This document shows, one piece after another, positions 43,718 to 52,748 of a stretch of DNA of 64,000 nucleotides. Within the stretch, counting starts at the first letter, position 1. The number at the start of each line of letters is the position of its first letter. A program made the position numbers and the translations under genes. The DNA is taken from the NCBI GenBank assembly GCA_965116695.1, contig OZ220706.1:5278970-5342969 (forward strand), written 5' to 3'. Below the pieces are notes generated by a model. The model was not told the origin of the DNA and ran no database searches. It was given only the letters and a program-made list of their open reading frames with translations. This DNA comes from JAJDTT01 sp965116695 (GTDB lineage Bacteria; Acidobacteriota; UBA6911; RPQK01; JAJDTT01).

Positions 43718-46296
43718 CTTTGTACCGGTCCGCCCGGATCACTATCACGAGGAATTGCCAACGGCCATTTGGTCCGGCCCTCTGCTTGACCATTGCCGTC
43801 GTTTTCTCATTCCTCGCGTCCGCGCCGGCCGCAGTCGTTGAACCCGCGCCGAGCCATACTCCGACGCTGCTGTCGGTGCGATTGGTCCCGGAGCAAGTGA
43901 TCCTTCAGGGCCCCGACGCTTCCCAGCGATTCGTGGTCATGGGAACGTTCGCCGACGGACTGGATCGGGACCTGACTGCCGGCAGCCGGTTTCATCTCTC
44001 CGATACCGCACTGGCCCGTGTGGACGACGGCGGCAGAGTGGTGGCCCTGGCGCCGGGGGAGGTGACTCTACGGGTCGAGAACGGAGGACACGAGGTCCGT
44101 TCGCAAATTCGAATCGATCCCGGCGGGGAGCCGAGACCCTTCCGTTTCGATCGCGACATCGCCTCCATACTGACCAAACGGGGTTGCAACGCCAGCGAGT
44201 GCCACGGCAGCGTCAAGGGGCAGGGAGGATTCAAGCTCTCCCTCGACGGCCTATATCCGGAAGAAGACCACGAGTGGATCGTCAAAGGTGGGATCTACCA
44301 GGTTCTCGTCATGGAATCGGGGGGGGCGCGAGTACCTCGCGTGAATCCGGAGCATCCGGAGCAGAGCCTGCTGCTGCAGAAGGCCACCATGCAGGTGGGC
44401 CACGTCGGCGGTGAGCGCATCGGCGCCGATTCCGCGGACTACGCCACCCTCCTGGATTGGATCCGGAAGGGGGCCGAATACGGCGACCGGAGTAATGAGC
44501 GCCGGATCGAGCGGGTGACGGTCTTCCCGCGGGAAGCCGTGCTGGACGCCGAGGGCGTTCAGCAGCTTCTGGTGACCGCCTACGGGCCCGACGGCCGGAG
44601 CGAGGACATCAGTCATCAGGCTCGATATGTCTCCCAGAACCCCCACGTCGTGACCGTCGACGAGAACGGCCGGGTGACGGCCGCCGGAAGGGGAGAGACG
44701 ACCGTCTTGGTCCGCACCGCCGGTCATGCCGTCAGCGCACGCTTCGGAGTCGTCGACGCGGGGGCACCGGTCGACTTCGATGCCGAACCCCGCAATCTCA
44801 TCGACCGGCACGTCTTCGCCAAGTTGCGGAAGTTTCAGATCCGTCCATCCGAGTTTGCCGGCGATTCGGAATTCCTGCGCCGCGTCTGTCTGGACATCAC
44901 CGGCACGCTGCCGCCGCCGGATCGCGTCCGGGATTTCCTGGCCGACCGCGACCCGCGGAAACGGGACAAGCTCATCGAGACTCTCCTGGACTCTCCCCAG
45001 TACGCGGACTATTGGAGCTTCCTGTTCGCGGACCTGTTCCGGGTGACCTACACCACTGTGGGCCCGATCAAGGAGGTCAAGGCATACGACGACTGGGTGC
45101 GCAACGGCATCCTCCAGAACAAGCCGTACGACCGCATGGCGCGGGAACGCATCGCCGCTCAGGGGTACGGGGCTCCCACCCGTCACTTTTTTCGCTATAC
45201 CGAACTGATTGTGCCCCACGAGATCATGGCCGAGCAGGTCCGCCTTTTCATGGGGCGCCGGCTGGATTGCGCCCAGTGCCACAACCATCCCTTCGAGACT
45301 TGGAGCCAGGACCAGTTCTGGGGAATGACCGCCTTTTTCGGCAACGTCACGCAACTTCTGGATTCCCAATTGGTTTTCGACAATCCGGAGGGTGGACGAT
45401 CCTATGACTTGAAACAGGAGGGTATCAAAACCGTCCATCCGCGCCGGAAGGAAGAAGTCCGGGCCAGATTCATGGACGGATCGTTCCCGACCGGGGAGCA
45501 GGAGCGCGATCCGCGCATGGCGCTTGCCGAATGGATCATCGCCCAGCCCGCCTTCGCTGAGACCATCGTGAACCGGGTCTGGGGCTATTTCTTCGGCCGG
45601 GGAATCGTGGACCCGGTGGACGACTTCAAGGTGTCCAACCCGCCGACCCATCCCGAACTGCTCTCCGCGCTGGCGGAAGACTTCGTGGAACACGGCTACG
45701 ACCTGAAGCATCTCATGAGGCTGATCGTCCGGTCGCGGACCTACCAGACTTCGGGAGTGCCCAACCGGACCAACCGGGAGGATGGAATCAACTATTCCCG
45801 GGCTTTGGCCCGGCCGCTGCAGGCGACCGTCCTGCTGGACGCCATCTCCCACGCCACCGGAGTCCCGGAGGAGTTTCCGGTGCACCCCAAGACCGTGCGC
45901 ACCGGTGCGGCTCGCCCGGGGGCCCGCGCCATCGACCTGATCCCTGAACTGTTTCCCTGCCATTTCCTCGATGTCTACGGACGGTCCATGCGCAAGTCGC
46001 TTCCGGAAAAGCCGTCGCTGACGTTGGCTCAGGCCCTGCACATGTGGGCGGGATCGACCTATACGACCAAAATCACCCAGGAGGGCGGACGACTCGACCG
46101 GGCGCTGAAGGAGGGCCGGTCCGATTCCCAGATCATCGAAGACTTCTACTTGGCAGCGCTATCGCGATACCCGACCGAGCGGGAACGATCCGACCTGGAA
46201 GCTTATGTCCGGGAGGGATCCTCCCCGCGGCCGGAGCAACTGGCGAACCTGATGTGGGCTCTCATCAGTTCGCGGGAGTTTGCATACAATCATTAG
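43714..46296 (+). CDS. Ig-like/DUF1549/DUF1553 secreted protein (triad B, second gene)
   Basis: This 860-residue paralogue of the gene at 8202 has the same domain order: signal peptide, Ig-like domain, CX4CH motif at C158, second Ig-like domain (RVTVFPREAVLDAEGVQQL onward), DUF1549 with the classical CAQCH at C519, and DUF1553 ending SREFAYNH. The CX4CH reads CNASECH here and CNGSGCH in triad A, so the unusual spacing is conserved. It starts at an ATG overlapping the PPC gene stop. The last residues and the haem-site surroundings are the best conserved parts between the two copies. Confidence 0.87.
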   Translation: MTLYRSARITITRNCQRPFGPALCLTIAVVFSFLASAPAAVVEPAPSHTPTLLSVRLVPEQVILQGPDASQRFVVMGTFADGLDRDLTAGSRFHLSDTALARVDDGGRVVALAPGEVTLRVENGGHEVRSQIRIDPGGEPRPFRFDRDIASILTKRGCNASECHGSVKGQGGFKLSLDGLYPEEDHEWIVKGGIYQVLVMESGGARVPRVNPEHPEQSLLLQKATMQVGHVGGERIGADSADYATLLDWIRKGAEYGDRSNERRIERVTVFPREAVLDAEGVQQLLVTAYGPDGRSEDISHQARYVSQNPHVVTVDENGRVTAAGRGETTVLVRTAGHAVSARFGVVDAGAPVDFDAEPRNLIDRHVFAKLRKFQIRPSEFAGDSEFLRRVCLDITGTLPPPDRVRDFLADRDPRKRDKLIETLLDSPQYADYWSFLFADLFRVTYTTVGPIKEVKAYDDWVRNGILQNKPYDRMARERIAAQGYGAPTRHFFRYTELIVPHEIMAEQVRLFMGRRLDCAQCHNHPFETWSQDQFWGMTAFFGNVTQLLDSQLVFDNPEGGRSYDLKQEGIKTVHPRRKEEVRARFMDGSFPTGEQERDPRMALAEWIIAQPAFAETIVNRVWGYFFGRGIVDPVDDFKVSNPPTHPELLSALAEDFVEHGYDLKHLMRLIVRSRTYQTSGVPNRTNREDGINYSRALARPLQATVLLDAISHATGVPEEFPVHPKTVRTGAARPGARAIDLIPELFPCHFLDVYGRSMRKSLPEKPSLTLAQALHMWAGSTYTTKITQEGGRLDRALKEGRSDSQIIEDFYLAALSRYPTERERSDLEAYVREGSSPRPEQLANLMWALISSREFAYNH

Positions 46297-46299
46297 AAT

Positions 46300-46380
46300 G
46301 GAGCGGCGTCTTCCAGGCGCCGATTGGAGCGGCGGTTTTCTAACCGCCGATCTCCAGAGTAACAATAGGCCAAAGAGGGA
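46300..46380. repeat. Palindromic repeat pair plus conserved tail inside triad B
   Basis: Two units (ggagcggcgtcttccagg, cgccgatt; and ggagcggcggttttctaa, ccgccgat) follow the DUF1549 stop by three bases. Next comes a tail (ctccagagtaacaatagg, then ccaaagaggga) closely related to the one at 15193-15223. The unit matches the array at 1086. The element separates the second and third genes of triad B, where triad A has only a 51-base plain gap, so it appears to be an insertion into the operon. Confidence 0.8.
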
Positions 46381-46428
46381 CCGGATGACCTCAACATCGC
46401 CCCCCCAACGACTGACGGAGAAGCTAAC

Positions 46429-47775
46429 TTGAAGGAATACCGTTGTTTCCAGTGCAGGCGGACCAAATTCGGTCGCCGCGACTTCCTCCGCGTCGGCTCT
46501 CTGAGCTTTCTCGGGATGAACGCCGGCGATCTCTTCAGACTGGAACGCCTCCAAGCCGCGTCCAACGCCAAACCGCCCGCCGGACAGGCGCAGGCCTGTA
46601 TCCTCCTCTTCCTGGAGGGCGGTCCCAGCCAGATGGACACCTGGGATCCCAAGGGGAACACCAACTTCGGCTCCATCCCCACCAACGTCGACGGCATCCG
46701 CATCTCCGAACTCCTGCCGCAAACGGCCCAGCACATGGACAAGCTCTCGCTGATCCGGTCCATGCGGACGCAGGAGACCAACCATCCGCAGGGCACCATC
46801 GAGTCACTGACCGGTCATCGGCCCAGCCCCACCATGAAGTTCCCGGGTTTCGGGTCGATCGTGGCCAAGGAAATGGGCGCCCGCAACAACATGCCGCCGT
46901 TCACCACGGTCCCCATGCCTTGGGAGAACGACTTCTACAACTACGAGGAGGCCTTCAAAGGCTCGTACATCGGCGCCGAATATGACGCCATGGTCCTGCC
47001 GGACCCCAGCGGCGAAGAATTCGTCGTGCCCGATCTCCGGTTGCCCAAAACCGTCTCCGCCGCAGCCATCGAAGATCGGAAGACCCTGCTCAGCATCGTG
47101 GACCGGCACTACCGGTCCACCCAGGAGGTGGCCGAGTTCGGCAAGATGGACACCTACCGCGAGCAGGCACTGGGAATGATCCTGTCGCCTCACGTCCAGA
47201 AGGCGTTCGACCTCTCCAGCGAATCGGAGAAGACCAGGGACGCATACGGACGCCACCGCTTCGGCCAGAGCGTGCTGATGGCCCGGCGGCTGGTGGAGGC
47301 CGGGTGCCGCTTCGTCACGGCGGCCGGCTACAAGCACGGCCAATGGGACACCCACGGAAGCAACGACAAACGGATGAAGGAAGACCTGACGCCTCCCCTG
47401 GACAAGGCGCTCTCCGCGCTGTTGGAAGATCTGGACCAAAGAGGACTGTGGGAATCGACGGTCGTGCTGGTCATGGGTGAGTTCGGACGGACCCCCCACA
47501 TCAATCCCGGCCTGGGGCGCGATCACTGGCCCCACTGCTGGTCGCTGGCGCTGGGAGGCGGCGGTATCCAAGGGGGGCAGGTCATCGGCGTCAGCGACGA
47601 CCGGGCCGCCTACGTTGCGGAACGTCCCATCTCCATCGGCGACCTCTACGCCACCATCTACAAGGCGCTGGGCATCGACTGGACCAAGACCTACATGGCC
47701 CCCGTGGGGCGTCCCGTCTACATCGCCAACGGATTCGACGACACCATGGGGCAGCCCATACCGGAATTGATCTGA
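46429..47775 (+). CDS. DUF1501 Tat-exported protein (triad B, third gene)
   Basis: This 448-residue protein starts at TTG (46429) with GGAG eight bases upstream. Tat motif R16-R17 is followed by DFLRVGSLS; a CxxC pair at residues 6-9 precedes it, as in the triad A copy. The DUF1501 body has LFLEGGPSQMDTWDPK, MGEFGRTPHINPGLGRDHWPHCW and a C-terminal STIYKALGIDW-like segment (ATIYKALGIDWTKTYM). It is strongly similar to the gene at 10782 throughout. The role is presumed extracytoplasmic and linked to the DUF1549/DUF1553 partner. Confidence 0.9.
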   Translation: MKEYRCFQCRRTKFGRRDFLRVGSLSFLGMNAGDLFRLERLQAASNAKPPAGQAQACILLFLEGGPSQMDTWDPKGNTNFGSIPTNVDGIRISELLPQTAQHMDKLSLIRSMRTQETNHPQGTIESLTGHRPSPTMKFPGFGSIVAKEMGARNNMPPFTTVPMPWENDFYNYEEAFKGSYIGAEYDAMVLPDPSGEEFVVPDLRLPKTVSAAAIEDRKTLLSIVDRHYRSTQEVAEFGKMDTYREQALGMILSPHVQKAFDLSSESEKTRDAYGRHRFGQSVLMARRLVEAGCRFVTAAGYKHGQWDTHGSNDKRMKEDLTPPLDKALSALLEDLDQRGLWESTVVLVMGEFGRTPHINPGLGRDHWPHCWSLALGGGGIQGGQVIGVSDDRAAYVAERPISIGDLYATIYKALGIDWTKTYMAPVGRPVYIANGFDDTMGQPIPELI

Positions 47776-47871
47776 CCGTCCGTCGTGAACCCGCCCGCCA
47801 CCTCGGATAGTCCCGATCACCCCTGGCCGCTAGGCTCTTGTCCGAATCTGGCCCGGTCCATCCCGAAACGG

Positions 47872-50547
47872 ATGCACGCGCTGACCCTTTACCGGGACCA
47901 ATATGGTCCGCCCCGGGACGTGGTCCGCTTGGAGCAGGTGGAGGTTCCCCGCCTTCGCGCCGCGGACGCCAGGGGAGTCCTGGTGGCGGTCTTGGCATCC
48001 GGACCCAACTTCAACACCAATTTCGCGGCTCTGGGACTGCCGGTTCCCGTCTTCGGCCGGGGCGACAGCGCCGTTCTCCACATTCCGGGGAGCGACGCCC
48101 TGGGGATCGTGGTGGATGCGGGTCCCGCGGTCCGGTCGGTGAAGGTGGGACAGGCGGTCATCCTGGACTCCTGGACCGGACACAACATCCGGGGCTACGA
48201 GACCCACGACGGCTTCAACGCCCAGTTCGCCATGGTGGACGAGGAGCGGGCCATTCCGGTCCCTCCAGCCCTCGGCGGCCACAGCCCCGAACAGTTGTCG
48301 GCCATGCTGCTCACCTACGGAACGGCCTACCGCACCGTGGTGGAGCGCCTGGCCCTCGGTCCCGGAGACTCCATGCTGGTCCTGGGAGGCGGGAAGGGAA
48401 CCAGCTTCGCCGCCGCCCAACTGGGCAAGGCCCTCGGGGCCCGCGTGGTCCTGATGGGATCCAATCCGGCGTTGGGCCGGTCTCTCATCGAGCGGGGGAT
48501 CGCCGACTCCTTCGTCGACCGGCGGCAGATCCCGGCCCAGGTCTTCGGTGTGGTCGACGTGGGGGAGGAATACGGCAAGTGGCACGCCCGGACCGAGCCC
48601 TTTCGCCGGATCGTGCTGGCCGCCAACGAGGGCCGGCCGGTGGACACGGTCTTCGAGCATACCGGCGGCGCCAACTTCCCTCTACTGGTCTCGGTTCTCG
48701 CCCCCAAGGGACGGCTCGCTTTCTTCGGCGCCACCGGCCGGGGCCTCAAGGGCGAATACAAGGAGACCTTCTTCTACGACGGACGCCGCTTCGTCCTGGA
48801 CGCCCGCTGGGTCTGGATGCGCCAGAAGCAGGTCCTCTTCCGGAGCGGGACCCCGGCGGAGATCTTCGCGGAAATCGGCCTGCTGCCGGGGCGGAGGGGA
48901 CTGGTCTGGGGCGCCGACCGCTACGCGCGGGAATTCGTCGAAGCGGCGCTGCAGAGGCGGGCGGACCTGGTGGTGGTCGCGTCCCGTTCCCGGGAATCGG
49001 AGGGATTGGCCGCTCTGTTCCGGATGGGCCTTACGGAGTCGCAGATCATCGATCGCGATCGGTTCCGGCTGCCCGTCGACATGCCGGACCCGCTGACGGA
49101 CGAGGGGACCCCGAATCCAGCCTACATGTCCGATTTCATGCTGGACGCCCGGGCTCTCGGGAGGGCCATCTGGGAGATCTTCGGTCCCCGGATCAGTCCG
49201 GACTTCATCGTGGAACGTCCCGATCAGAGCACGCTCCATGTCAGCACCTTCCTGTTGAGGGACCACGACGAGAAGGACGAGATGCCGTGCGGCGTCATCG
49301 TCGCCCGCGGCTCGTCCGATCTGACCGTCTCCGGGTCCCACATGTACCGCGCGGCCCAGGCTCGGGAAACCGTCCGCCTCCTGGCCCGGAACCGGATCGT
49401 CATGGATCAGGAGGACCTGGAGGTGGTGGACCTGGCGGGGTTGCCGGAGATCCAGCAGAAGATGCTGGACGGCACCATGGCCAAGCCCAAGGGTGTGTCG
49501 CTGGTTCAGGCGGATGCCCCGGGCCGGAAGATTTCCGACTACGAAGCCGACTACCTGGGCGAGACGCTCTGCGAGGCCGACCCGGATAACGGCCGGTTCA
49601 TCGCCTTGAGCCTCATCGACGAGGTGGGAATCCTCACCCTCCAGCGGCCGGACGCCTTGAACGCCCTCAACCAGGAACTGCTGGCCCAGCTTGCGGAACT
49701 GACGGACGAGCTGGGAGCGCACGGAACCCTCCACGGAGAGAAGACCACCGCTCTGGTCCTGTGCGGCTCGGGACGCGCCTTCGTGGCGGGGGCCGACGTC
49801 CAGGGCTTCGTGGGCGGGGACGCCGAGTCCATCCGGCGTCTGGCGGCCGAGAACATGGCTCTCTTCCGGCGGCTGGAAATCCTGCCTCTTCCGGTGGTGT
49901 CGATCGTGGACGGCTTCGCGCTGGGGGGTGGCAACGAGCTGGCCATGAGCACCCACTTCCGGATCGTGACCGAGAATGCCGTCATCGGGCAGCCGGAAGT
50001 GAAGCTCGGCATCATCCCCGGATACGGGGGCATGCAGCGGCTGCCGAGGCTCGTCGGTCCTCGAAGAGCCGCCGAGATGGCGGTCAACGGAGAGTCGGTG
50101 GACGGACGAACCGCGGTCCGGATCGGGCTGGCCCACGAGTTCCATCCCGCCTCCACCGCTCTGACCCGGGCGTTCCGCGCAGCGGACGAGCTCCGCTCCG
50201 GCGTGCGCCGGTTCCAGGCATCCGATTGGGACGAGCTTGGCGCCGGTCAAAGCCGGGAGTTGGACGCGCTTTACGGAAGCGACTCCGTGAACCGAATCCT
50301 GCAATCACCGACGCCTGTCGCTGAGGCGGCGGAAGGTCTGCGGGCCGCTCGCCGGTTCGCGGCCCGGCTGGCGCTGGAGGCCATGCGGTTCGGATACGAA
50401 CGCGGATTCGACCGGGGAATGGAAAACGACGCCAGACTCTTCGGTGAAGCCGTGGCTTCGGCGTCCGGTCAGTGGTGGGTGCGGCGCTTCCTGGCGAAAG
50501 ACCCCAGGCAGTCCGCTTTCGTGACGTTGCTGCAGCCTGGGGATTGA
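47872..50547 (+). CDS. MDR enoyl-CoA reductase-enoyl-CoA hydratase fusion protein
   Basis: The ATG at 47872 gives the usual MDR opening MHALTLYRDQYGPPRDVVRL; a GTG at 47785 would add 29 unrelated residues. Of 891 residues, about 1-350 resemble crotonyl-CoA/acryloyl-CoA reductases (DSMLVLGGGKGTSFAAAQ, VDTVFEHTGGANFPLLVSVL). About 350-540 look like a second reductase Rossmann half (ADRYAREFVEAAL, SGSHMYRAAQARE, IQQKML). About 575-790 form a crotonase domain with both catalytic Glu in place (GGGNEL and GQPEVKLG). A helical tail follows. It probably hydrates and reduces a short enoyl-CoA, channelling between sites. It follows triad B by about 100 bases but is chemically unrelated. Confidence 0.8.
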   Translation: MHALTLYRDQYGPPRDVVRLEQVEVPRLRAADARGVLVAVLASGPNFNTNFAALGLPVPVFGRGDSAVLHIPGSDALGIVVDAGPAVRSVKVGQAVILDSWTGHNIRGYETHDGFNAQFAMVDEERAIPVPPALGGHSPEQLSAMLLTYGTAYRTVVERLALGPGDSMLVLGGGKGTSFAAAQLGKALGARVVLMGSNPALGRSLIERGIADSFVDRRQIPAQVFGVVDVGEEYGKWHARTEPFRRIVLAANEGRPVDTVFEHTGGANFPLLVSVLAPKGRLAFFGATGRGLKGEYKETFFYDGRRFVLDARWVWMRQKQVLFRSGTPAEIFAEIGLLPGRRGLVWGADRYAREFVEAALQRRADLVVVASRSRESEGLAALFRMGLTESQIIDRDRFRLPVDMPDPLTDEGTPNPAYMSDFMLDARALGRAIWEIFGPRISPDFIVERPDQSTLHVSTFLLRDHDEKDEMPCGVIVARGSSDLTVSGSHMYRAAQARETVRLLARNRIVMDQEDLEVVDLAGLPEIQQKMLDGTMAKPKGVSLVQADAPGRKISDYEADYLGETLCEADPDNGRFIALSLIDEVGILTLQRPDALNALNQELLAQLAELTDELGAHGTLHGEKTTALVLCGSGRAFVAGADVQGFVGGDAESIRRLAAENMALFRRLEILPLPVVSIVDGFALGGGNELAMSTHFRIVTENAVIGQPEVKLGIIPGYGGMQRLPRLVGPRRAAEMAVNGESVDGRTAVRIGLAHEFHPASTALTRAFRAADELRSGVRRFQASDWDELGAGQSRELDALYGSDSVNRILQSPTPVAEAAEGLRAARRFAARLALEAMRFGYERGFDRGMENDARLFGEAVASASGQWWVRRFLAKDPRQSAFVTLLQPGD

Positions 50548-50556
50548 CCGCAGCCG

Positions 50557-51075
50557 TCAACGGTTGCCGGCCGGATTCTCCAGGAACATCCTGAAGCGGA
50601 CCTGTTCCCAATCACCCCAATTCCTTCGGCGTTGGAAGAGGAAGTGGACCTCCGCATCTTCCGAGCCGCGATAGGCCCGGAGCGTGTTCTCCCAGTTCTG
50701 CTCCTGGTCCTGGTACTGGGGCCGGCCCGTCTTGCTCAACTGCCTTTCTTCCGCCGTCCCCAAGGGAACGGCTGTCGACCGGAGATACAGAGTTCCGACC
50801 AGGGGAATGACTCGATCCGTCTCCGCTTCGACACCCTCTTGGCCCGGGACAGTGGCCACGACCTCCTCGCCCCGCAGAAAGACCAGGGAACAGCCCTCTT
50901 CCTCGCGGCGGACTTCCAGATGGAAGCCACCCCGGTCCAAGCGCCGGCCGTCCTCCATGAATAGATCCCGATCCAGACGAATCTCGGTCACGTAGACTTC
51001 GGCAGTCGCTGTCGCCACGCCAAGTCCCAGCATCAAGATCGGCGTTAGAAGGGTTCCGGCGTTTCTACTCCTCAC
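50557..51075 (-). CDS. Small secreted protein of unknown function
   Basis: The GTG at 51075 has GAGG six bases upstream and gives 172 residues with a signal peptide (NAGTLLTPILMLGLGVATATAE). The mature part (VYVTEIRLDRDLFMEDGRRLDRGGFHLEVRR, then SLVFLRGEEVVATVPG) looks like short beta strands and has a charged C-terminus rich in Arg, Gln and Trp. I do not recognise a family. Homologues of this general type occur as small periplasmic proteins in Acidobacteriota (impression only). It is downstream of the HicB-like gene (16-base gap) and ends nine bases from the stop of the convergent fusion enzyme. Confidence 0.65.
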   Translation of the reverse strand: MRSRNAGTLLTPILMLGLGVATATAEVYVTEIRLDRDLFMEDGRRLDRGGFHLEVRREEEGCSLVFLRGEEVVATVPGQEGVEAETDRVIPLVGTLYLRSTAVPLGTAEERQLSKTGRPQYQDQEQNWENTLRAYRGSEDAEVHFLFQRRRNWGDWEQVRFRMFLENPAGNR

Positions 51076-51091
51076 GATGGTCCTCAAGGAT

Positions 51092-51229
51092 TCACGCGAT
51101 GGCCTCCAAAAGATTGTCACGAGCCTCTTCCTTGGTCCTACCCTGACCGTTTGCCCCTGGAATTTCAGGGCAGCAGGCGATGTGCCACTTTCCGTCTTGC
51201 TCGATGATGGCCGTGAACTGATCCTCCAC
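51092..51229 (-). CDS. Short HicB-like antitoxin, orphan
   Basis: A 45-residue frame starts at GTG (51229) with GGAG nine bases upstream. It reads DQFTAIIEQDGKWHIACCPE, then IPGANGQGRTKEEARDNLLEAIA, the partial RNase-H-like fold of HicB_lk antitoxins. Length matches solitary HicB-like proteins without a DNA-binding domain. No HicA toxin is adjacent: 16 bases downstream is the secreted protein, and upstream is DUF1501. The frame continues the DUF1549-DUF1501 minus-strand run after a 34-base gap, so it may be read on the same message. Confidence 0.65.
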   Translation of the reverse strand: MEDQFTAIIEQDGKWHIACCPEIPGANGQGRTKEEARDNLLEAIA

Positions 51230-51263
51230 AGGTAAGATCTCCCGAAACGATCAAACCTGAATA

Positions 51264-52733
51264 CTAGCTCGCCTGAAGGAGACGCTGTGAGAGGTCGTTG
51301 TATCCGCCCACGTCGGTGAGCCGCCGGTCTCTTCCCTGGAAGAAGTAGGTGAGTCCTTCGTGGTCCAGGCCCAGCAGAGAGAGGATGGTGGCGTGCAGGT
51401 CGTGGACATGGACCTTGTCCTCGGTCACCTTCATTCCCAGGTCGTCGGTGGCGCCGATGGCCTTTCCACCCTGGATCCCGGCTCCCGCCATCCAGCATGA
51501 GAAGCCGTACGGGTGGTGATCCCGGCCGAGTTTCCCCTGCACGAAGGGGGTTCGGCCGAACTCTCCGGAGCAGAACACCAGGGTGCTCTCCAGCAGCCCG
51601 CGCTGCTTGAGATCCTGCAGGAGGCCGGCGATGGGCCGGTCCACCTTCCTGGAGTTCTCCCAGTGGTTGCGGGAGCACTGCTCGTGGCCGTCCCAGTCGG
51701 TGCTGATCAGGTGCACGAAGCGAACGCCCCGCTCCAACATGCGCCGGGTCAACAGGCACATCCGCCCGAACTTCCGGCTCTTTTCCTGGTCCAGTCCGTA
51801 CAGGCGCCGGATGTGTTCCGGCTCCCGGGAAAGGTCGACCAGTTCCGGCGCGGCGGTCTGCATCCGGAACGCAAGTTCGTAGTTGGAGATGCGGGCCGCC
51901 AGGCTCGTGTCGTCGGCGCGGCCCCGGAAGTGCCGGCGGTTCGACTTCCGGATCCAGTCCAGGAGGTTCCGCTGATCCGCCGCGGTCATCTCCCGGGGCG
52001 GCGTCAGGTCCTTGAGAGGGGCGCCTTCGGAGCGCAGCAGGGTGCCCTGGTAGATGGCGGGCAGGAACCCGGAGCCGAAGTGGTTCCGGTTGGTCCGGCC
52101 CCACAAGTTGCCGTCGGTCATCACCATGTAGGCGGGAAGGTTGTCGTTCTCGCTCCCCAGGCCATACAGGATCCAGGACCCGACGCTGGGATGCCCGGTC
52201 AGGATGGAGCCGGTGCAGAGATAGTTGCTCGCCGGGCCGTGGACGAAGGAGTCGTGGTAACAGGAGCGCACCACGGCCAGATCGTCGGCGTGGGCGGCCA
52301 CGTTCCGCATGAGATCCGAAATCTCCAGTCCCGACTCCCCGTGCCTGCGAAAGGGGATGTCCGAGCCCATCAGCTTGGCGTCTCCGGCGGCGATATTGGC
52401 GAAATTGAGATCGTCCGAGGCGAAGCTCTGGGGAAGGTTCTGGCCATCGAAGCGGGTCAGGACCGGCTTGGGGTCCAGGGTGTCCACGTGGCTGGCGCCT
52501 CCCTGGAGATAGATGAAGACCACGCTGCGGCCGCCGGCGCTCTGGTGGGGCGGCTTGGGCGCGAGCGGGTGCGGGGCCGGTTCCCGGGTTCCCTTGGCGG
52601 AGGCCGTCCGGAAGAACGATTCCCGCTCCAGCAGGTGGATCAACGGCAGGGAGCCGAAGCCCATTCCCCACTTGCTCAGGAACTCGCGTCGTGAGCCGGC
52701 CGGTTCTTGGCGATGGCAACGGAAGGGATTCAT
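51264..52733 (-). CDS. DUF1501 Tat-exported protein (third set)
   Basis: This 489-residue protein has a twin-arginine signal (SRREFLSKWGMGFGSLPLIHLL). The DUF1501 body reads VFIYLQGGASHVDTLDPKP, LVFCSGEFGRTPFVQ, GRDHHPYGFSCWMAGAGI and LHATILSLLGLDHEGLTYFFQGRDRRLTDV. These are characteristic of a DUF1501 subgroup different from the copies at 10782 and 46429. It is exported folded and partners with the DUF1549 gene ending 15 bases upstream. It lacks the N-terminal CxxC pair of the other two copies. Confidence 0.9.
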   Translation of the reverse strand: MNPFRCHRQEPAGSRREFLSKWGMGFGSLPLIHLLERESFFRTASAKGTREPAPHPLAPKPPHQSAGGRSVVFIYLQGGASHVDTLDPKPVLTRFDGQNLPQSFASDDLNFANIAAGDAKLMGSDIPFRRHGESGLEISDLMRNVAAHADDLAVVRSCYHDSFVHGPASNYLCTGSILTGHPSVGSWILYGLGSENDNLPAYMVMTDGNLWGRTNRNHFGSGFLPAIYQGTLLRSEGAPLKDLTPPREMTAADQRNLLDWIRKSNRRHFRGRADDTSLAARISNYELAFRMQTAAPELVDLSREPEHIRRLYGLDQEKSRKFGRMCLLTRRMLERGVRFVHLISTDWDGHEQCSRNHWENSRKVDRPIAGLLQDLKQRGLLESTLVFCSGEFGRTPFVQGKLGRDHHPYGFSCWMAGAGIQGGKAIGATDDLGMKVTEDKVHVHDLHATILSLLGLDHEGLTYFFQGRDRRLTDVGGYNDLSQRLLQAS

Positions 52734-52748
52734 GGACGTTACCGCTTC

